In this document: in pieces, positions 34,101 to 41,977 of the stretch
Layout: the number at the start of each line of letters is the position of its first letter
How positions within the stretch are numbered: position 1 is the first letter of the stretch
Source of the DNA: Prosthecobacter sp.
GTDB lineage: Bacteria; Verrucomicrobiota; Verrucomicrobiia; Verrucomicrobiales; Verrucomicrobiaceae
Assembly: GCF_020439865.1 (NCBI RefSeq)
Contig: NZ_JAGRPF010000144.1
Coordinates: 1-64,000, forward strand
Reading direction: 5' to 3'
DNA: 64,000 nt
Translations under genes and position numbers: made by a program
Notes under the pieces: model-generated
What the model was told of the DNA's origin: nothing
Database searches by the model: none
Seen by the model: only the letters and a program-made list of their open reading frames with translations

Positions 34101-34886
34101 GCTGTGTTGATTGAAAAAATGCTCGGATTGCATCCTGAACTGGATCCCGTGAACGCTTCCAATCTTCACTTTCACGCCGCGCAGTGCTGGGCGATGTCGG
34201 ATAACAAGGAGCAGGCGCTGAAACATCTCAAACTCGCACGTCATCCGTCCGAAACGACGGGCGGCCTGCGCTGGAACGATTACGTGGAAGGCACCGAGGC
34301 GTTTTTGCGTGGTGACAAGCCCGGGCTGCTGAAAGCGCACGAAAACGTCGCCAAGGGCAATCCGATCAACCAGCCGAACCTCGCCGTGCTCGACCGCCTG
34401 ATCGCGAACTTTGGAAAGCCCTACGCCGAGGCGTATGAAACCGACGGGCAGGATCACAAGAAGCTCAGCGCCGAATGCTTCAACCGCACCTGGGAGCTGC
34501 TCGACAAAAAAGAACGCACCCGGGAGGAGGACGAGCGCATGATTTCGCTGGCCCATTCCTCGCTGGCGCACTGGCGGATGCGGGAGGACTGCACGGATCA
34601 AAATCTGAGCATCGGCTACTGGCAGATCTCGCGCGTGTATGCCGCACTCGGCCAGGGAGAGAATGCCCGGCGCTACGCTGAGCTCTGTCTCACCGTCAGC
34701 GACAAGGAACCGCCGTTTTACCTCGGCTATGCGCACGAGGCGCTCGCACGCGCCGCAAGGCTCAACCAGGACCGCGCAGCGTTCGACACGCATCTGGCCG
34801 AAGCGAAGACGCTGGCGGCGAAAGTGAGTGAACCGGACGAGCGAAAGATGCTCGAGGATGATCTGGAGTCGCTGGTGTTCCCCTGA
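31179..34886 (+). CDS. Large transmembrane Ser/Thr kinase with N-terminal zinc ribbon
   Basis: A 1235-residue protein. A zinc ribbon (Cys9, Cys12, Cys24, Cys27) opens it. The kinase domain (about 60-320) shows GRGGMGVVYKARQKSLNRLV, Lys90 in VALKLL, HRD at 181-183 (HRDIKPENLL), DFG at 201 (ADFGIAK) and AAPEQQNG. A membrane region (about 330-640) has at least six hydrophobic helices (ALLLFALALLIPTTGWMI; LGAILLPWSGITLW; AGLVASIGMLVLTFLYWA). A beta-rich region follows, then a TPR-like helical C-terminus (SNLHFHAAQCWAMSDNKEQA; ALGQGENARRYAELCL). It is the likely partner of the sigma factor just upstream. The signal it reads is unknown. Confidence 0.93.
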   Translation: MSESSSKQCPQCGADMPVSTDGLCPRCLMAQIVEPTQDGGPNNAALPPLTPEELAPHFPQLEILECLGRGGMGVVYKARQKSLNRLVALKLLAPERADDPQFAARFEKEAHALAALNHPHIVAVHDFGQAGGFYYILMEFVDGVNLRQLLQTKKLTPKEALSIVPPVCDALQCAHDHGILHRDIKPENLLIDKAGVVKIADFGIAKIIERDAGRGDADDEITGELRTSPQGTPDYAAPEQQNGTADHRADIYSLGVVLYEMLTGERPKDKIEAPSKRVQVDIRIDEIVLRALEKAPELRFATAAEFRTQVEALSSSPDKPNEAGARRAVWRALLLFALALLIPTTGWMIHSRNMQAATAERIARIRQIQSQVVMLNQRIGDANASAGRAAARAGNDAEREETRDHAREEQAMHQKRADQLQKELDQASDSLMRLSHPSASRPWGGILSALAGLLCAISGWQMLRRMQSGQIGRRPSTSIAAAVTTTLSYVSLAFVFLLIRLPIGMLEAVILLVLAGGVLVFARGALRTKTTPATGWLRGLSVVAFGLSIPALFLAYFSMGSLLSESGGWHPQPTEAIFFQLVWLGAILLPWSGITLWRSSRPAQQRVSGCLAVFLMAGLVASIGMLVLTFLYWAAEAPGPRLEVSCQLHNVRKNVVIVEAQVRASEGAGQVGFEMVGADTPLEVVNEARSALRGGDEVIVSSSKTAPTPVISLLPNRGRVHVGFVLPDEAAADKARRAFKSPVTIHLPPKDDMPQRAELFAVILDSGEVIRATLTLGRPEAEHEAVMPVDKTAAPKTADAEFPVGAHVSRNNHTVLATHDKAETALHHVFYFAGSFGTTSTSTQNLATRSWVDAGSIKLSNGRTFGFRRESGYPDEFTINGTTFDLRKGRVMELRDDGSIEQLGLFPELAVARSPDELASLVEKERMKKANSKTTSINGTMNDDDLKQLSWHEFDQTKGKYWRELADARRFREAAVLIEKMLGLHPELDPVNASNLHFHAAQCWAMSDNKEQALKHLKLARHPSETTGGLRWNDYVEGTEAFLRGDKPGLLKAHENVAKGNPINQPNLAVLDRLIANFGKPYAEAYETDGQDHKKLSAECFNRTWELLDKKERTREEDERMISLAHSSLAHWRMREDCTDQNLSIGYWQISRVYAALGQGENARRYAELCLTVSDKEPPFYLGYAHEALARAARLNQDRAAFDTHLAEAKTLAAKVSEPDERKMLEDDLESLVFP

Positions 34887-35005
34887 TACGCCGTGCGTCT
34901 GCTCACCCCCAACACACATGATCTGAGCCACCCAGCCCGCGACAAAAGACATCCCAAAGGAACAATACCCCTCAACCGTCTATCTCCAACCACGCCACTC
35001 CGTTC

Positions 35006-35926
35006 ATGAACACCACGCGCATCACCATCACTGTTTTACTCCTTGGTTCCGTGCTGAACGCACGTGAGTGGACATCGTCCGACGGACGCAAACTGCAGGC
35101 TGACTTCGTCTCTGCTAACGCGACTCATGTCACGCTGAAAATCTCGGGCAAGGACATACCAGTGCCGCTGAATCGCCTCTCCGCCACCGATCAGGCCTTC
35201 GTGAAGGAACAAGCCGGCAAACCCGCCGAGCCGAAGAAAATCGATGGTCCATTTGCCGAACTGATCACGGGCGACTGGGCGTTGTCAAAGCACAAGGATC
35301 TGCCATTCGCGCTGTATGGCTCCAAGGAACTCGACGCATCGAAGTCCTATCCACTCATCCTCGCGCTGCATGGCAAGAGCCAGAACGATGAGAATGGTAA
35401 GCAGGTCGGCGGATGGATGAAGAGCTTCCTCAAAGAGGATCGTTTCTCGAAGAATCCCTGCATCATCGTCGCGCCATTGTGCTATCAGCCCTACGGCGGC
35501 ACGGGCGGAGGTTGGAGCGACAAACCAGGCGTGGAGGCGGTCTCACTGGTCAAGGAGCTGATCAAATCACTGCCGATCGACAACGCACGCGTGTATTGCG
35601 TCGGTTACTCGATGGGTGGCTTTGGCACCTGCCATCTCATCAACACCGAACCACGTCTTTTCGCCGCCGGAGTCGCCGTCGCAGGCTGCACAGGACCGGA
35701 CACGGCGAAGACCTTCAAGAAGGTGCCGCTGTGGCTGTTTCACGCGGCGGATGACGCCACGGTTCCGGTGAAATACTCGCGCGACCTCGCCGAGGCGCTC
35801 AAACGTGAGAAGGACTGCAAGTTCACCGAGTATCCTGATGGCGGCCACGGCATCGTGGGCAAAGCCTTTGAGGAAGAAGAGATGCACACCTGGCTTTTCG
35901 CGAAGGGCGTGGAGCCCGCGAAGTAA
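35006..35926 (+). CDS. Secreted alpha/beta-hydrolase with N-terminal SHD1 domain
   Basis: A 306-residue protein: signal peptide, then a Sla1-homology-1-like domain (REWTSSDGRKLQADFV to about residue 70), then an alpha/beta-hydrolase of the PHB-depolymerase/Fae-like esterase type. Catalytic residues: Ser in VYCVGYSMGGFG, Asp in HAADDATVP, His in DGGHGIVG; an oxyanion region is at ILALHGKSQNDE. The substrate may be a plant-wall ester or polyester. The same SHD1 element starts the DUF1549 protein at 41978. Confidence 0.88.
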   Translation: MNTTRITITVLLLGSVLNAREWTSSDGRKLQADFVSANATHVTLKISGKDIPVPLNRLSATDQAFVKEQAGKPAEPKKIDGPFAELITGDWALSKHKDLPFALYGSKELDASKSYPLILALHGKSQNDENGKQVGGWMKSFLKEDRFSKNPCIIVAPLCYQPYGGTGGGWSDKPGVEAVSLVKELIKSLPIDNARVYCVGYSMGGFGTCHLINTEPRLFAAGVAVAGCTGPDTAKTFKKVPLWLFHAADDATVPVKYSRDLAEALKREKDCKFTEYPDGGHGIVGKAFEEEEMHTWLFAKGVEPAK

Positions 35927-35955
35927 CCACCTTACCGCCACGACTCCACCCCTGC

Positions 35956-36318
35956 ATGGCCAAAAAAACGATCAACATCGACGTGGTGCGTGAGATCGCC
36001 TTGTCGCTGCAGGGTGTCGAAGAGAGCACCTTGCACGGCGTCCCATCGTTCAAGCTGCGCGGCAAGCTCCTGGCCTGTCCGGCCATCCACCCGTCGGCCG
36101 AACCCGACACGCTTGCCGTTCGACTCGACTTTGACCGGCGCGAGCAACTGATCATGGCTGAGCCGGACATCTACTATGTGACGGAGCACTACTTGAAGCA
36201 TCCGATGGTGCTCGTGCGACTGTCCCTCGCGGATCGGAACTCGTTGAAGAATTTGCTAAGCACGGCCCGCAGTCTGATGGGCGCCAAGGACAAGCCTGCA
36301 GGGGGCGGAGGCAAGTAG
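35956..36318 (+). CDS. MmcQ/YjbR family protein
   Basis: A 120-residue protein with the MmcQ/YjbR pattern: VREIALSLQGVEESTLHGVP, FKLRGKLLACPAIHPSAEPD, VRLDFDRREQLIMAEPDIYY and HPMVLVRLSLADRNSLKNLL. Members are small, double-wing-like proteins with a proposed DNA-binding role; function is unproven. It is 3 bases before the GNAT gene, so they may share a transcript. Confidence 0.87.
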   Translation: MAKKTINIDVVREIALSLQGVEESTLHGVPSFKLRGKLLACPAIHPSAEPDTLAVRLDFDRREQLIMAEPDIYYVTEHYLKHPMVLVRLSLADRNSLKNLLSTARSLMGAKDKPAGGGGK

Positions 36319-36321
36319 ACC

Positions 36322-37131
36322 ATGTTTGAAACTCGATCACGCGGATACGCCACCGACCTGATGCTCGCGTCGCTCGACGGCTATGTCTCGCGCGGTGACG
36401 GATATTTCGCCGCGCGGACACCAACGTCCCCGTCTTTTTGGTGGGGTAACTTCGTGCTTTTTTCCGAACCACCCCGGAAGGAACTTATGCAGAAATGGGA
36501 ATCCACTTTTGACGAAGAAGTCGGGTGCACTGCGGGCATTGAGCATCGCAATCTTGCATGGGATTCGATCGACGGAGATACGGGCGATGCGGATGCCTTT
36601 GTCGCCAAGGGTTACACTCTCACTCGTGACTTCTACCTGTTTGCTGAAAAGACCCGACCTTCGCCACACCATCGGACCGACTTGCAAATACGCCCGATCG
36701 AGGGCGATGCCGAGTGGGCGCGTGCGGACGAGATTGCGATGGAGTCCTTTTGTGACGAACAGAGCACGCCGTCGTTTCGACGCTTCCTTTCGCAACAAGC
36801 CAGTCGATACCGACGGCTCGTTAACAAAGGCTTCGGGAAATGGTTCGGAGCCTTCAGCAATGACATCATGGTTGCGAGCATGGGTATCTACGTCCGCGAC
36901 AATATCGGCCGCTGTCAGTCCGTGGCGACCTCGCCGGAATATCGACGAAGCGGCTGCTGCGGCACATTGGTCCACGCCGCCTGCAGCTTTGCCTTTGAAA
37001 AAATGGGAGCGAGAGAGATCGCGATGATGGCGGACCCATCCAACCCGTCACTGCGTGTTTATCAATCGGTTGGCTTCGAGATTCAGGAGCGCGTGGCGAG
37101 TCTCTCCCATTCCAAGACCAACTGCGTCTGA
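36322..37131 (+). CDS. GNAT-family N-acetyltransferase
   Basis: A 269-residue protein whose C-terminal half is a GNAT domain: ASMGIYVRDNIGRCQSVATS, PEYRRSGCCGTLVHAACSFA (the acetyl-CoA-binding R/Q-x-x-G-x-G/A loop region) and DPSNPSLRVYQSVGFEI. The N-terminal half (about 1-120) includes YVSRGDGYFAARTPTSPSFW and is probably a divergent second GNAT-like lobe. Substrate unknown. It directly follows the MmcQ-like gene. Confidence 0.85.
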   Translation: MFETRSRGYATDLMLASLDGYVSRGDGYFAARTPTSPSFWWGNFVLFSEPPRKELMQKWESTFDEEVGCTAGIEHRNLAWDSIDGDTGDADAFVAKGYTLTRDFYLFAEKTRPSPHHRTDLQIRPIEGDAEWARADEIAMESFCDEQSTPSFRRFLSQQASRYRRLVNKGFGKWFGAFSNDIMVASMGIYVRDNIGRCQSVATSPEYRRSGCCGTLVHAACSFAFEKMGAREIAMMADPSNPSLRVYQSVGFEIQERVASLSHSKTNCV

Positions 37132-37203
37132 AAATCTCCACCTCATGCGGGGAATCGTGAACACCAGACGCAGTGCCCGCGCGACCCCCAAAAATCAAAG
37201 CCC

Positions 37204-37635
37204 ATGCACGTCACCGACCTCGCCATCAACAAGTCCTTGGGGATGCAACTCGCGCCAGAAGGCGTGGGCCATATTCTGGACCTGCCTGAGTCGCCACTGC
37301 TGCTCAATCATGTCGGCACTGTTCACGCCGGCGTGCAGTTTTCACTGGCGGAGGCGGCCAGTGGTGAGTTTCTGCTGCGCCAGCTCGGCGAGTCTCAAAA
37401 TCAGGTCTTCGCGGTGCTCCGGACATCGAGCGTGAAGTTTCGCAAGCCGGCGCACGGCGCCCTGCAGGCCTTGGCGCGATTCGCCGATGGCAACGTTGAG
37501 TCCTTGTCGGCCGAACTCACTTCGCGTGGCCGGGCTTTGACCACCGTGCTGGTCGAGGTGGCGGATGCCCAGGGAGTCGTGACGATGACCGGCCGGTTTG
37601 ACTGGTTTTTACAGCGGCAGCCTCCTGCGGCCTGA
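37204..37635 (+). CDS. Hotdog-fold thioesterase-like protein (DUF4442/PaaI type)
   Basis: A 143-residue protein with the hotdog core: LLLNHVGTVHAGVQFSLAEA (substrate-binding helix), LRTSSVKFRKPAHGALQALA and TTVLVEVADAQGVVTMTGRF. It resembles DUF4442/YiiD-type thioesterases. The catalytic Glu/Asp on the central helix is plausible (LAEAASGEF). The substrate is likely an acyl-CoA. It is separate from the GNAT gene by 72 bases. Confidence 0.8.
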   Translation: MHVTDLAINKSLGMQLAPEGVGHILDLPESPLLLNHVGTVHAGVQFSLAEAASGEFLLRQLGESQNQVFAVLRTSSVKFRKPAHGALQALARFADGNVESLSAELTSRGRALTTVLVEVADAQGVVTMTGRFDWFLQRQPPAA

Positions 37636-37674
37636 GTGCGACTCCCATGAACACGACCAATCATCTTCGATTGT

Positions 37675-37833
37675 GTGGTCCTTGGCGCCCCCCGCTACTA
37701 CGAGCGCTTTGGATTCAGGGTCGAAGCCGGTTTGATCCTGGCGGATGTGCCCAAGGAGTATTTCATGGCCGTAGCGTTCGTCACATGGATGCCCCGTGGT
37801 GTCGTCAGCTATCATGAGGCGTTTAGCGCATGA
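37675..37833 (+). pseudogene. C-terminal remnant of a YhbS-like GNAT acetyltransferase
   Basis: A 52-codon frame without a start codon, ending at TGA. It reads VVLGAPRYYERFGFRVEAGL, then DVPKEYFMAVAFV and VVSYHEAF. This is the typical end of YhbS-type GNATs ('VLGxPxYYxRFGF...VPxxxFM...YHxAF'). The N-terminal ~110 residues are missing, and the nearest ATG (37647) is out of frame. Confidence 0.7.
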
Positions 37834-38081
37834 GTGGGCCACAAGACACTGACCTCGCCAAACCTCGCATCGAGAATGTGCACGAACATACGAGAGATAA
37901 GGCCGATGACTCCGCTGCGGTCATCACCGAGTTGCTGCACATCGCCCGCTTGCCAGGCGAATCAGCTTCAGGTAGGAATGCTGACCGAGGTTGTCCCGGC
38001 GGTTGGCGTTATTGCAACATCGGGTCCACCGGGCTGGTTTTTCAGTGACAGGCTTCTCAATCCTTCAACCTAGTCGCCCCA
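37834..38081. other. Intergenic remainder without recognisable gene
   Basis: Between the GNAT remnant and the gene at 38082. Short open frames occur on both strands, but none has a leader, codon pattern or motif that I can support. Together with the remnant it makes a 446-base stretch without an intact gene. Confidence 0.6.
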
Positions 38082-38549
38082 ATGAAACATCTGTTCCCAC
38101 TCCTTCTCATCGTGCTTCGAGCGTCACTTGGCGTCGCTGCCGATCCAGCCGCCACACCTGTGAGTGATGACAACAAGCTGCTCAACGGGAAGTGGACACC
38201 GATCGCCGCCGTCATTGGCGGCATCAAGCTGCCGGCGGACGAGTTGAAAAAAATCACTCTCACCCTGAGCGGCGACACCTATGAAGTGGCTGTGCTCGGA
38301 GAAGATCACGTCGACAAAGGGACGGCCACGCGCGATACCACCACCACCCCCAAACGCCTGACCATCAAAAGCCTCGAAGGCCCGAACAAGGGCAAGACCT
38401 TCCTCGCCATCTACGAGATCAAGACGGTCAACGGCGTCGACGCCTACCGTGTTTGCTACGACCTCTCAGGCACCGCCTTTCCCACTGAATTCAAGAGCGT
38501 GAAAGGCAGCCAGCTCTACCTCGCGGGCTACCGACGGAAAAAGGAATGA
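38082..38549 (+). CDS. Secreted TIGR03067-type protein
   Basis: A 155-residue protein with signal peptide MKHLFPLLLIVLRASLGVAA and a lipocalin-like beta domain. It shows LLNGKWTPIAAVIGGIKLPA, KKITLTLSGDTYEVAVLGED, TPKRLTIKSLEGPNKGKTFL, YRVCYDL and a C-terminal QLYLAGYRRK, which match the TIGR03067 family common in Planctomycetes and Verrucomicrobia. Function unknown. Confidence 0.82.
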   Translation: MKHLFPLLLIVLRASLGVAADPAATPVSDDNKLLNGKWTPIAAVIGGIKLPADELKKITLTLSGDTYEVAVLGEDHVDKGTATRDTTTTPKRLTIKSLEGPNKGKTFLAIYEIKTVNGVDAYRVCYDLSGTAFPTEFKSVKGSQLYLAGYRRKKE

Positions 38550-38584
38550 CCAGAGCGCCAGCTCCTTGAAGAAGCGTTGGTCAT

Positions 38585-38707
38585 CTAGGAGCGTGTCTCT
38601 CCGGGGACGATTCCAGTTCCAATGCCAGCCTTGTGACCAAATGCCATGGCGGGTGACGCGGCGGCAAGGTCAAGCACTGCCAGGAGGGTTAAGGCGAAGG
38701 TTTTCAT
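38585..38707 (-). CDS. Very small secreted peptide
   Basis: A 40-residue ORF: leader MKTFALTLLAVLDLAAASPA, possible cleavage near AMA, and a mature end FGHKAGIGTGIVPGETRS. It lies 30 bases after the next minus-strand gene and may share its transcript. Support comes only from the leader and position. Confidence 0.45.
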   Translation of the reverse strand: MKTFALTLLAVLDLAAASPAMAFGHKAGIGTGIVPGETRS

Positions 38708-38737
38708 GGTTTTAGGACGCCTTGTGTTTGAAGCGAG

Positions 38738-39103
38738 TTACTTGGAGGTGGTGTTGGTGACGGACTTCGTTTCACCCGATGGCGTGGTGACGCTGCGCGT
38801 GGCGGTGCACGTGACTGAGCCATTGGTGGTGGCGGTCTGACCCTGCGGGCCGGTGACGCTGCTGGTCTTTGCACGCCCGGTGCCGTCGGCATTGCGGACA
38901 ACCTGCTGCGCAGTGGCGACAGATTTGCCCTGCGCCCCGGTGGTGACGGCACTGCGACTGGCCGCACCGGGAACAACCGAGCCGCTGACGGCACGGGTGG
39001 CGGTGCCGCGTTTCGTGGCGACGCCCGTGGCGCGACCAAAGTCACGAGCCTGAACGCTGCCGAGAGTGAGACCAAGGGTGAGAAGAATGAGGGTGGCTTT
39101 CAT
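38738..39103 (-). CDS. Small secreted Thr/Ser/Ala-rich protein
   Basis: A 121-residue protein with signal peptide MKATLILLTLGLTLGSVQA. The mature chain is low-complexity and rich in Thr, Ser, Ala, Gly and Val, with a basic start (DFGRATGVATKRGTATRAVS) and loosely repeated units such as SVTGPQGQTATTNGSV, ATRSVTTPSGETKSVTNTTS. It may be a surface or filament-like protein; the family is not recognised. The start at 39103 gives the signal peptide; the frame is open to 39238. Confidence 0.65.
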   Translation of the reverse strand: MKATLILLTLGLTLGSVQARDFGRATGVATKRGTATRAVSGSVVPGAASRSAVTTGAQGKSVATAQQVVRNADGTGRAKTSSVTGPQGQTATTNGSVTCTATRSVTTPSGETKSVTNTTSK

Positions 39104-39249
39104 GATGTGTTTTGGGTTTGGAGGAGCGCGACGTGATTGCCGCACATCGAGCCGAATGCCGGACAGGACCGCGCGGTTACAGAAAAAATTCAGCACCTCG
39201 TCCAGGCGTCGGGAGTTGACGCGCCGCCACCTCTGCATGACCAGAAAAC

Positions 39250-40122
39250 ATGCAGCTCATCTCTGGAACCGCCGTCGCCGAAAAAGTCCTCGCAGAATGC
39301 CGCCGCGACATCGCGGAACTGGCCGCCCTGGGGCGCAAGCCCGGACTCGCCGTGGTTCTCGTCGGTGATGATCCGGCCTCCCGCGCCTACGTCCGCTCCA
39401 AGGACAAAAAATGCCGCGATCTTGGCCTTCATTCAGTTAAACTCGAGCTTCCAGCCACCACCACGCAGGAAGAACTGCTCGCACATGTCCGCGCGCTGAA
39501 CAACGACCCGTCCATCCATGGCATTCTCGTACAAAGCCCGCCGCCGAGGCACATCGACGAAGCTGCGATCGTGCGTGCCATTGACCCGGCGAAGGATGTC
39601 GATGGCTTTCATCCTGTGAACGTCGCCAAGCTCGCATTGGAAGACCCCACCGGCTTCGTGCCGTGCACTCCTCTCGGTTGCCAGCGCCTCTTGATTGATG
39701 CCGGCATTGAGACGAGCGGCGCGCACGCCGTCGTCGTCGGTCGCAGCATGATCGTCGGCAAGCCGATGGCATTGCTGCTGATGGCCAAAGGCAAAGGCGG
39801 TGACTCCACTGTAACTGTCACGCACTCCCGCACACGCGACCTCGCTGCGATCACGCGCACGGCCGACATCATCATCGCCGCGATTGGCCGTCCCCATTTC
39901 ATCAAGGCAGAACACGTCAAGGAAGGCGCGGTTGTCATCGATGTCGGCATCAACCGCGTGGACGATCCCACAACCGAGAAAGGCTACAAACTCGTCGGCG
40001 ACGTCGCTTTCGATGAAGTCGCACCGAAATGCCGCGCGATCACACCAGTGCCTGGTGGCGTCGGGCCCATGACGATCGCGATGCTGATGGCAAACACGAT
40101 CAAGGCCTGCCGGCAGGCCTGA
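39250..40122 (+). CDS. folD: Methylenetetrahydrofolate dehydrogenase/cyclohydrolase FolD
   Basis: A 290-residue bifunctional FolD, which oxidises methylene-THF to methenyl-THF with NADP and hydrolyses it to formyl-THF. Evidence: [14 protein letters not shown] (active-site Tyr and Lys), [42 protein letters not shown], the dinucleotide site [17 protein letters not shown] and the closing [15 protein letters not shown]. Length and motifs are standard. It works with SHMT in one-carbon flow. Confidence 0.97.
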   Translation: MQLISGTAVAEKVLAECRRDIAELAALGRKPGLAVVLVGDDPASRAYVRSKDKKCRDLGLHSVKLELPATTTQEELLAHVRALNNDPSIHGILVQSPPPRHIDEAAIVRAIDPAKDVDGFHPVNVAKLALEDPTGFVPCTPLGCQRLLIDAGIETSGAHAVVVGRSMIVGKPMALLLMAKGKGGDSTVTVTHSRTRDLAAITRTADIIIAAIGRPHFIKAEHVKEGAVVIDVGINRVDDPTTEKGYKLVGDVAFDEVAPKCRAITPVPGGVGPMTIAMLMANTIKACRQA

Positions 40123-40172
40123 GTTCAATGGTTTGCAGAGAATTTCGATTCTCAAAACGAGGCGCTCATGCC

Positions 40173-41744
40173 ATGCTCCGGATCACCATGCGTATCCGAC
40201 CGACTGCTTTTGCCGCTGTGCTTGCTTTTGCGATGCCCGTTTGCCTTTTTGCCGAGGAGGAGAAGCCTCAGAAGCCCGAATCGCCGCCCGCAGAGAACAA
40301 GAAGGACAAAGCGGAAGAGAAAAAGGATGCCAAAAAGTCAGAGGCCGACAAGCCGGTGGTGACTGCAGGCAAGGTGACGATCGGCGGCAAGGAGATCGCG
40401 TACGAGGCCAAGGCGGGGACACTGCCCATTTTGAAGCCGGACGGGAAGCCTTCGGCGCAGGTGTTTTACACCTCCTACACGAGGAAAGACGTGAAGGAGG
40501 TGGCGACACGGCCGGTGACATTTTGTTTCAACGGAGGCCCGGGAAGCAGCTCAGTATGGCTGCATCTGGGTGCCTTCGGTCCGAAGCGCGTGGACCTGCC
40601 TGCGGACGGCCTGACTCCACCAATGCCGCCGGGCGGACTGGTGAACAATGAGTTCTCGCTGCTCGACGTGACCGATCTTGTGTTCATTGATCCGGTGAAT
40701 ACGGGCTTCAGCCGGGCGGAGGATCCCAAGAAGGTGGACGAGTTTCTCGGTGTGCATGAGGACATCGCAAGCGTCGGCGAGTTCATGCGGTTGTGGGTGA
40801 CACGTGAGGAACGCTGGAGATCGCCCAAGTTCATCGCGGGAGAGAGCTACGGCGGCATTCGCGGAGGAGGACTCGCGCAGCATTTGCAGCAGCGGCATCG
40901 CATGTACCTGAACGGAGTCGTGATCGTCTCGGGGCTTTTGGATTATGCGACGCTCCTGCCCGGCCCCTTGAACGAGGTGCCCTATGAAGTGCTCCTGCCG
41001 GCACTGACCGCGACGTCGCATTACCACAAGAAACTGCCGCCGGATTTGCAGGCAGACTTCCAGAAGGCGGTGGCCGAGTCGCGTGCGTTTGCGTTTGGGG
41101 AGTATGCATCAGCCCTGCTGAAAGGAAGTGATTTGCCAAAGGAAGAACGTGACGCCGTGGTGAAGAAGCTCGCCAGACTGACGGGTCTGGAGCCAAAACT
41201 CATCGAAGAGCAGGAACTCAGGATCGGCAGCGGGGTATTCCGCGAAATGCTGCTGCGGAAGGAAAAGCTGGTCCTGGGGGCTTACGATGCGCGCGTTACC
41301 GGCCGCGATGGCGACGAATCGGAGAATCATCCACAAATCGAACCGTTCATGCGCGTGGTGGGCAGCATCGCGGCGGCATCGATGAACGCCTACCTGCGCG
41401 AAGAGCTGAAATACGAAAAGGACCTGCCTTACGAGGTGCTGGCCCCGCAACCGAATTGGAATCACGGCAAAGGCAACAGCTACACAAGCGTGAGTGGCGA
41501 ACTGGCCGACGCCATCAAGCAAAACCCCCATCTTAGGGTGCTGGCGCTGACTGGGTGGCGAGACTTGGTGACTCCTCCCGACAACATGCTCTTGAGCGTG
41601 CGCCAGATGCATCTGCCGGACGAACTGAGAGGAAATATCGAGTTCGCCGAATATGAATCCGGCCACATGATGTACACGAACCGTCCGGACATGGAGAAAA
41701 TGCACGCTGACATCACTGCCTTCATCGCGAAGGCGTTGAAGTAG
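40173..41744 (+). CDS. Secreted S10-family serine carboxypeptidase
   Basis: About 523 residues. A signal peptide (MRIRPTAFAAVLAFAMPVCL) follows ATGs at 40173 and 40188, either of which could be the start. A Lys/Glu-rich linker (about 30-70) precedes the S10 hydrolase domain: GGPGSSSVWLHLGAFGPKRV, the nucleophile in FIAGESYGGIRG, the Asp in LTGWRDLVTPPDN and His in YESGHMMYTNRPDM. It should remove C-terminal residues from peptides in the periplasm or outside. The frame is open from 40029, overlapping folD, and that part is rejected. Confidence 0.9.
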   Translation: MLRITMRIRPTAFAAVLAFAMPVCLFAEEEKPQKPESPPAENKKDKAEEKKDAKKSEADKPVVTAGKVTIGGKEIAYEAKAGTLPILKPDGKPSAQVFYTSYTRKDVKEVATRPVTFCFNGGPGSSSVWLHLGAFGPKRVDLPADGLTPPMPPGGLVNNEFSLLDVTDLVFIDPVNTGFSRAEDPKKVDEFLGVHEDIASVGEFMRLWVTREERWRSPKFIAGESYGGIRGGGLAQHLQQRHRMYLNGVVIVSGLLDYATLLPGPLNEVPYEVLLPALTATSHYHKKLPPDLQADFQKAVAESRAFAFGEYASALLKGSDLPKEERDAVVKKLARLTGLEPKLIEEQELRIGSGVFREMLLRKEKLVLGAYDARVTGRDGDESENHPQIEPFMRVVGSIAAASMNAYLREELKYEKDLPYEVLAPQPNWNHGKGNSYTSVSGELADAIKQNPHLRVLALTGWRDLVTPPDNMLLSVRQMHLPDELRGNIEFAEYESGHMMYTNRPDMEKMHADITAFIAKALK

Positions 41745-41977
41745 CCCCTTTTTGATCCCAACTGTTCAAAAGAACTGATTGACGCGTGAAGGGGGTAAGA
41801 GTGGGCCTATTTTCCTGTTCGAGGCATGACACCCCTTCAGGAAGCTCCAGATTTTGGCAACCGACTCCGTCTCAAGGCTTGCCGCCGGGGCAAAAAAACG
41901 GCACATTTTGTCTAATTGAAGGATGTTCAGGCACGTTCGTGCCTATGGAAGTCCTACATACTTCATTCCACACCACC

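Noticed and set aside
37834-38060. Possible ACT-domain remnant on the minus strand (reading GDDRSGVIGLISRM)
   Set aside because: The match is short, has no start and no flanking support; chance similarity is likely.
41786-41977. Longer start for the DUF1549 protein
   Set aside because: The added 64 residues lack a leader and conserved motifs, while the ATG at 41978 begins a standard signal peptide.
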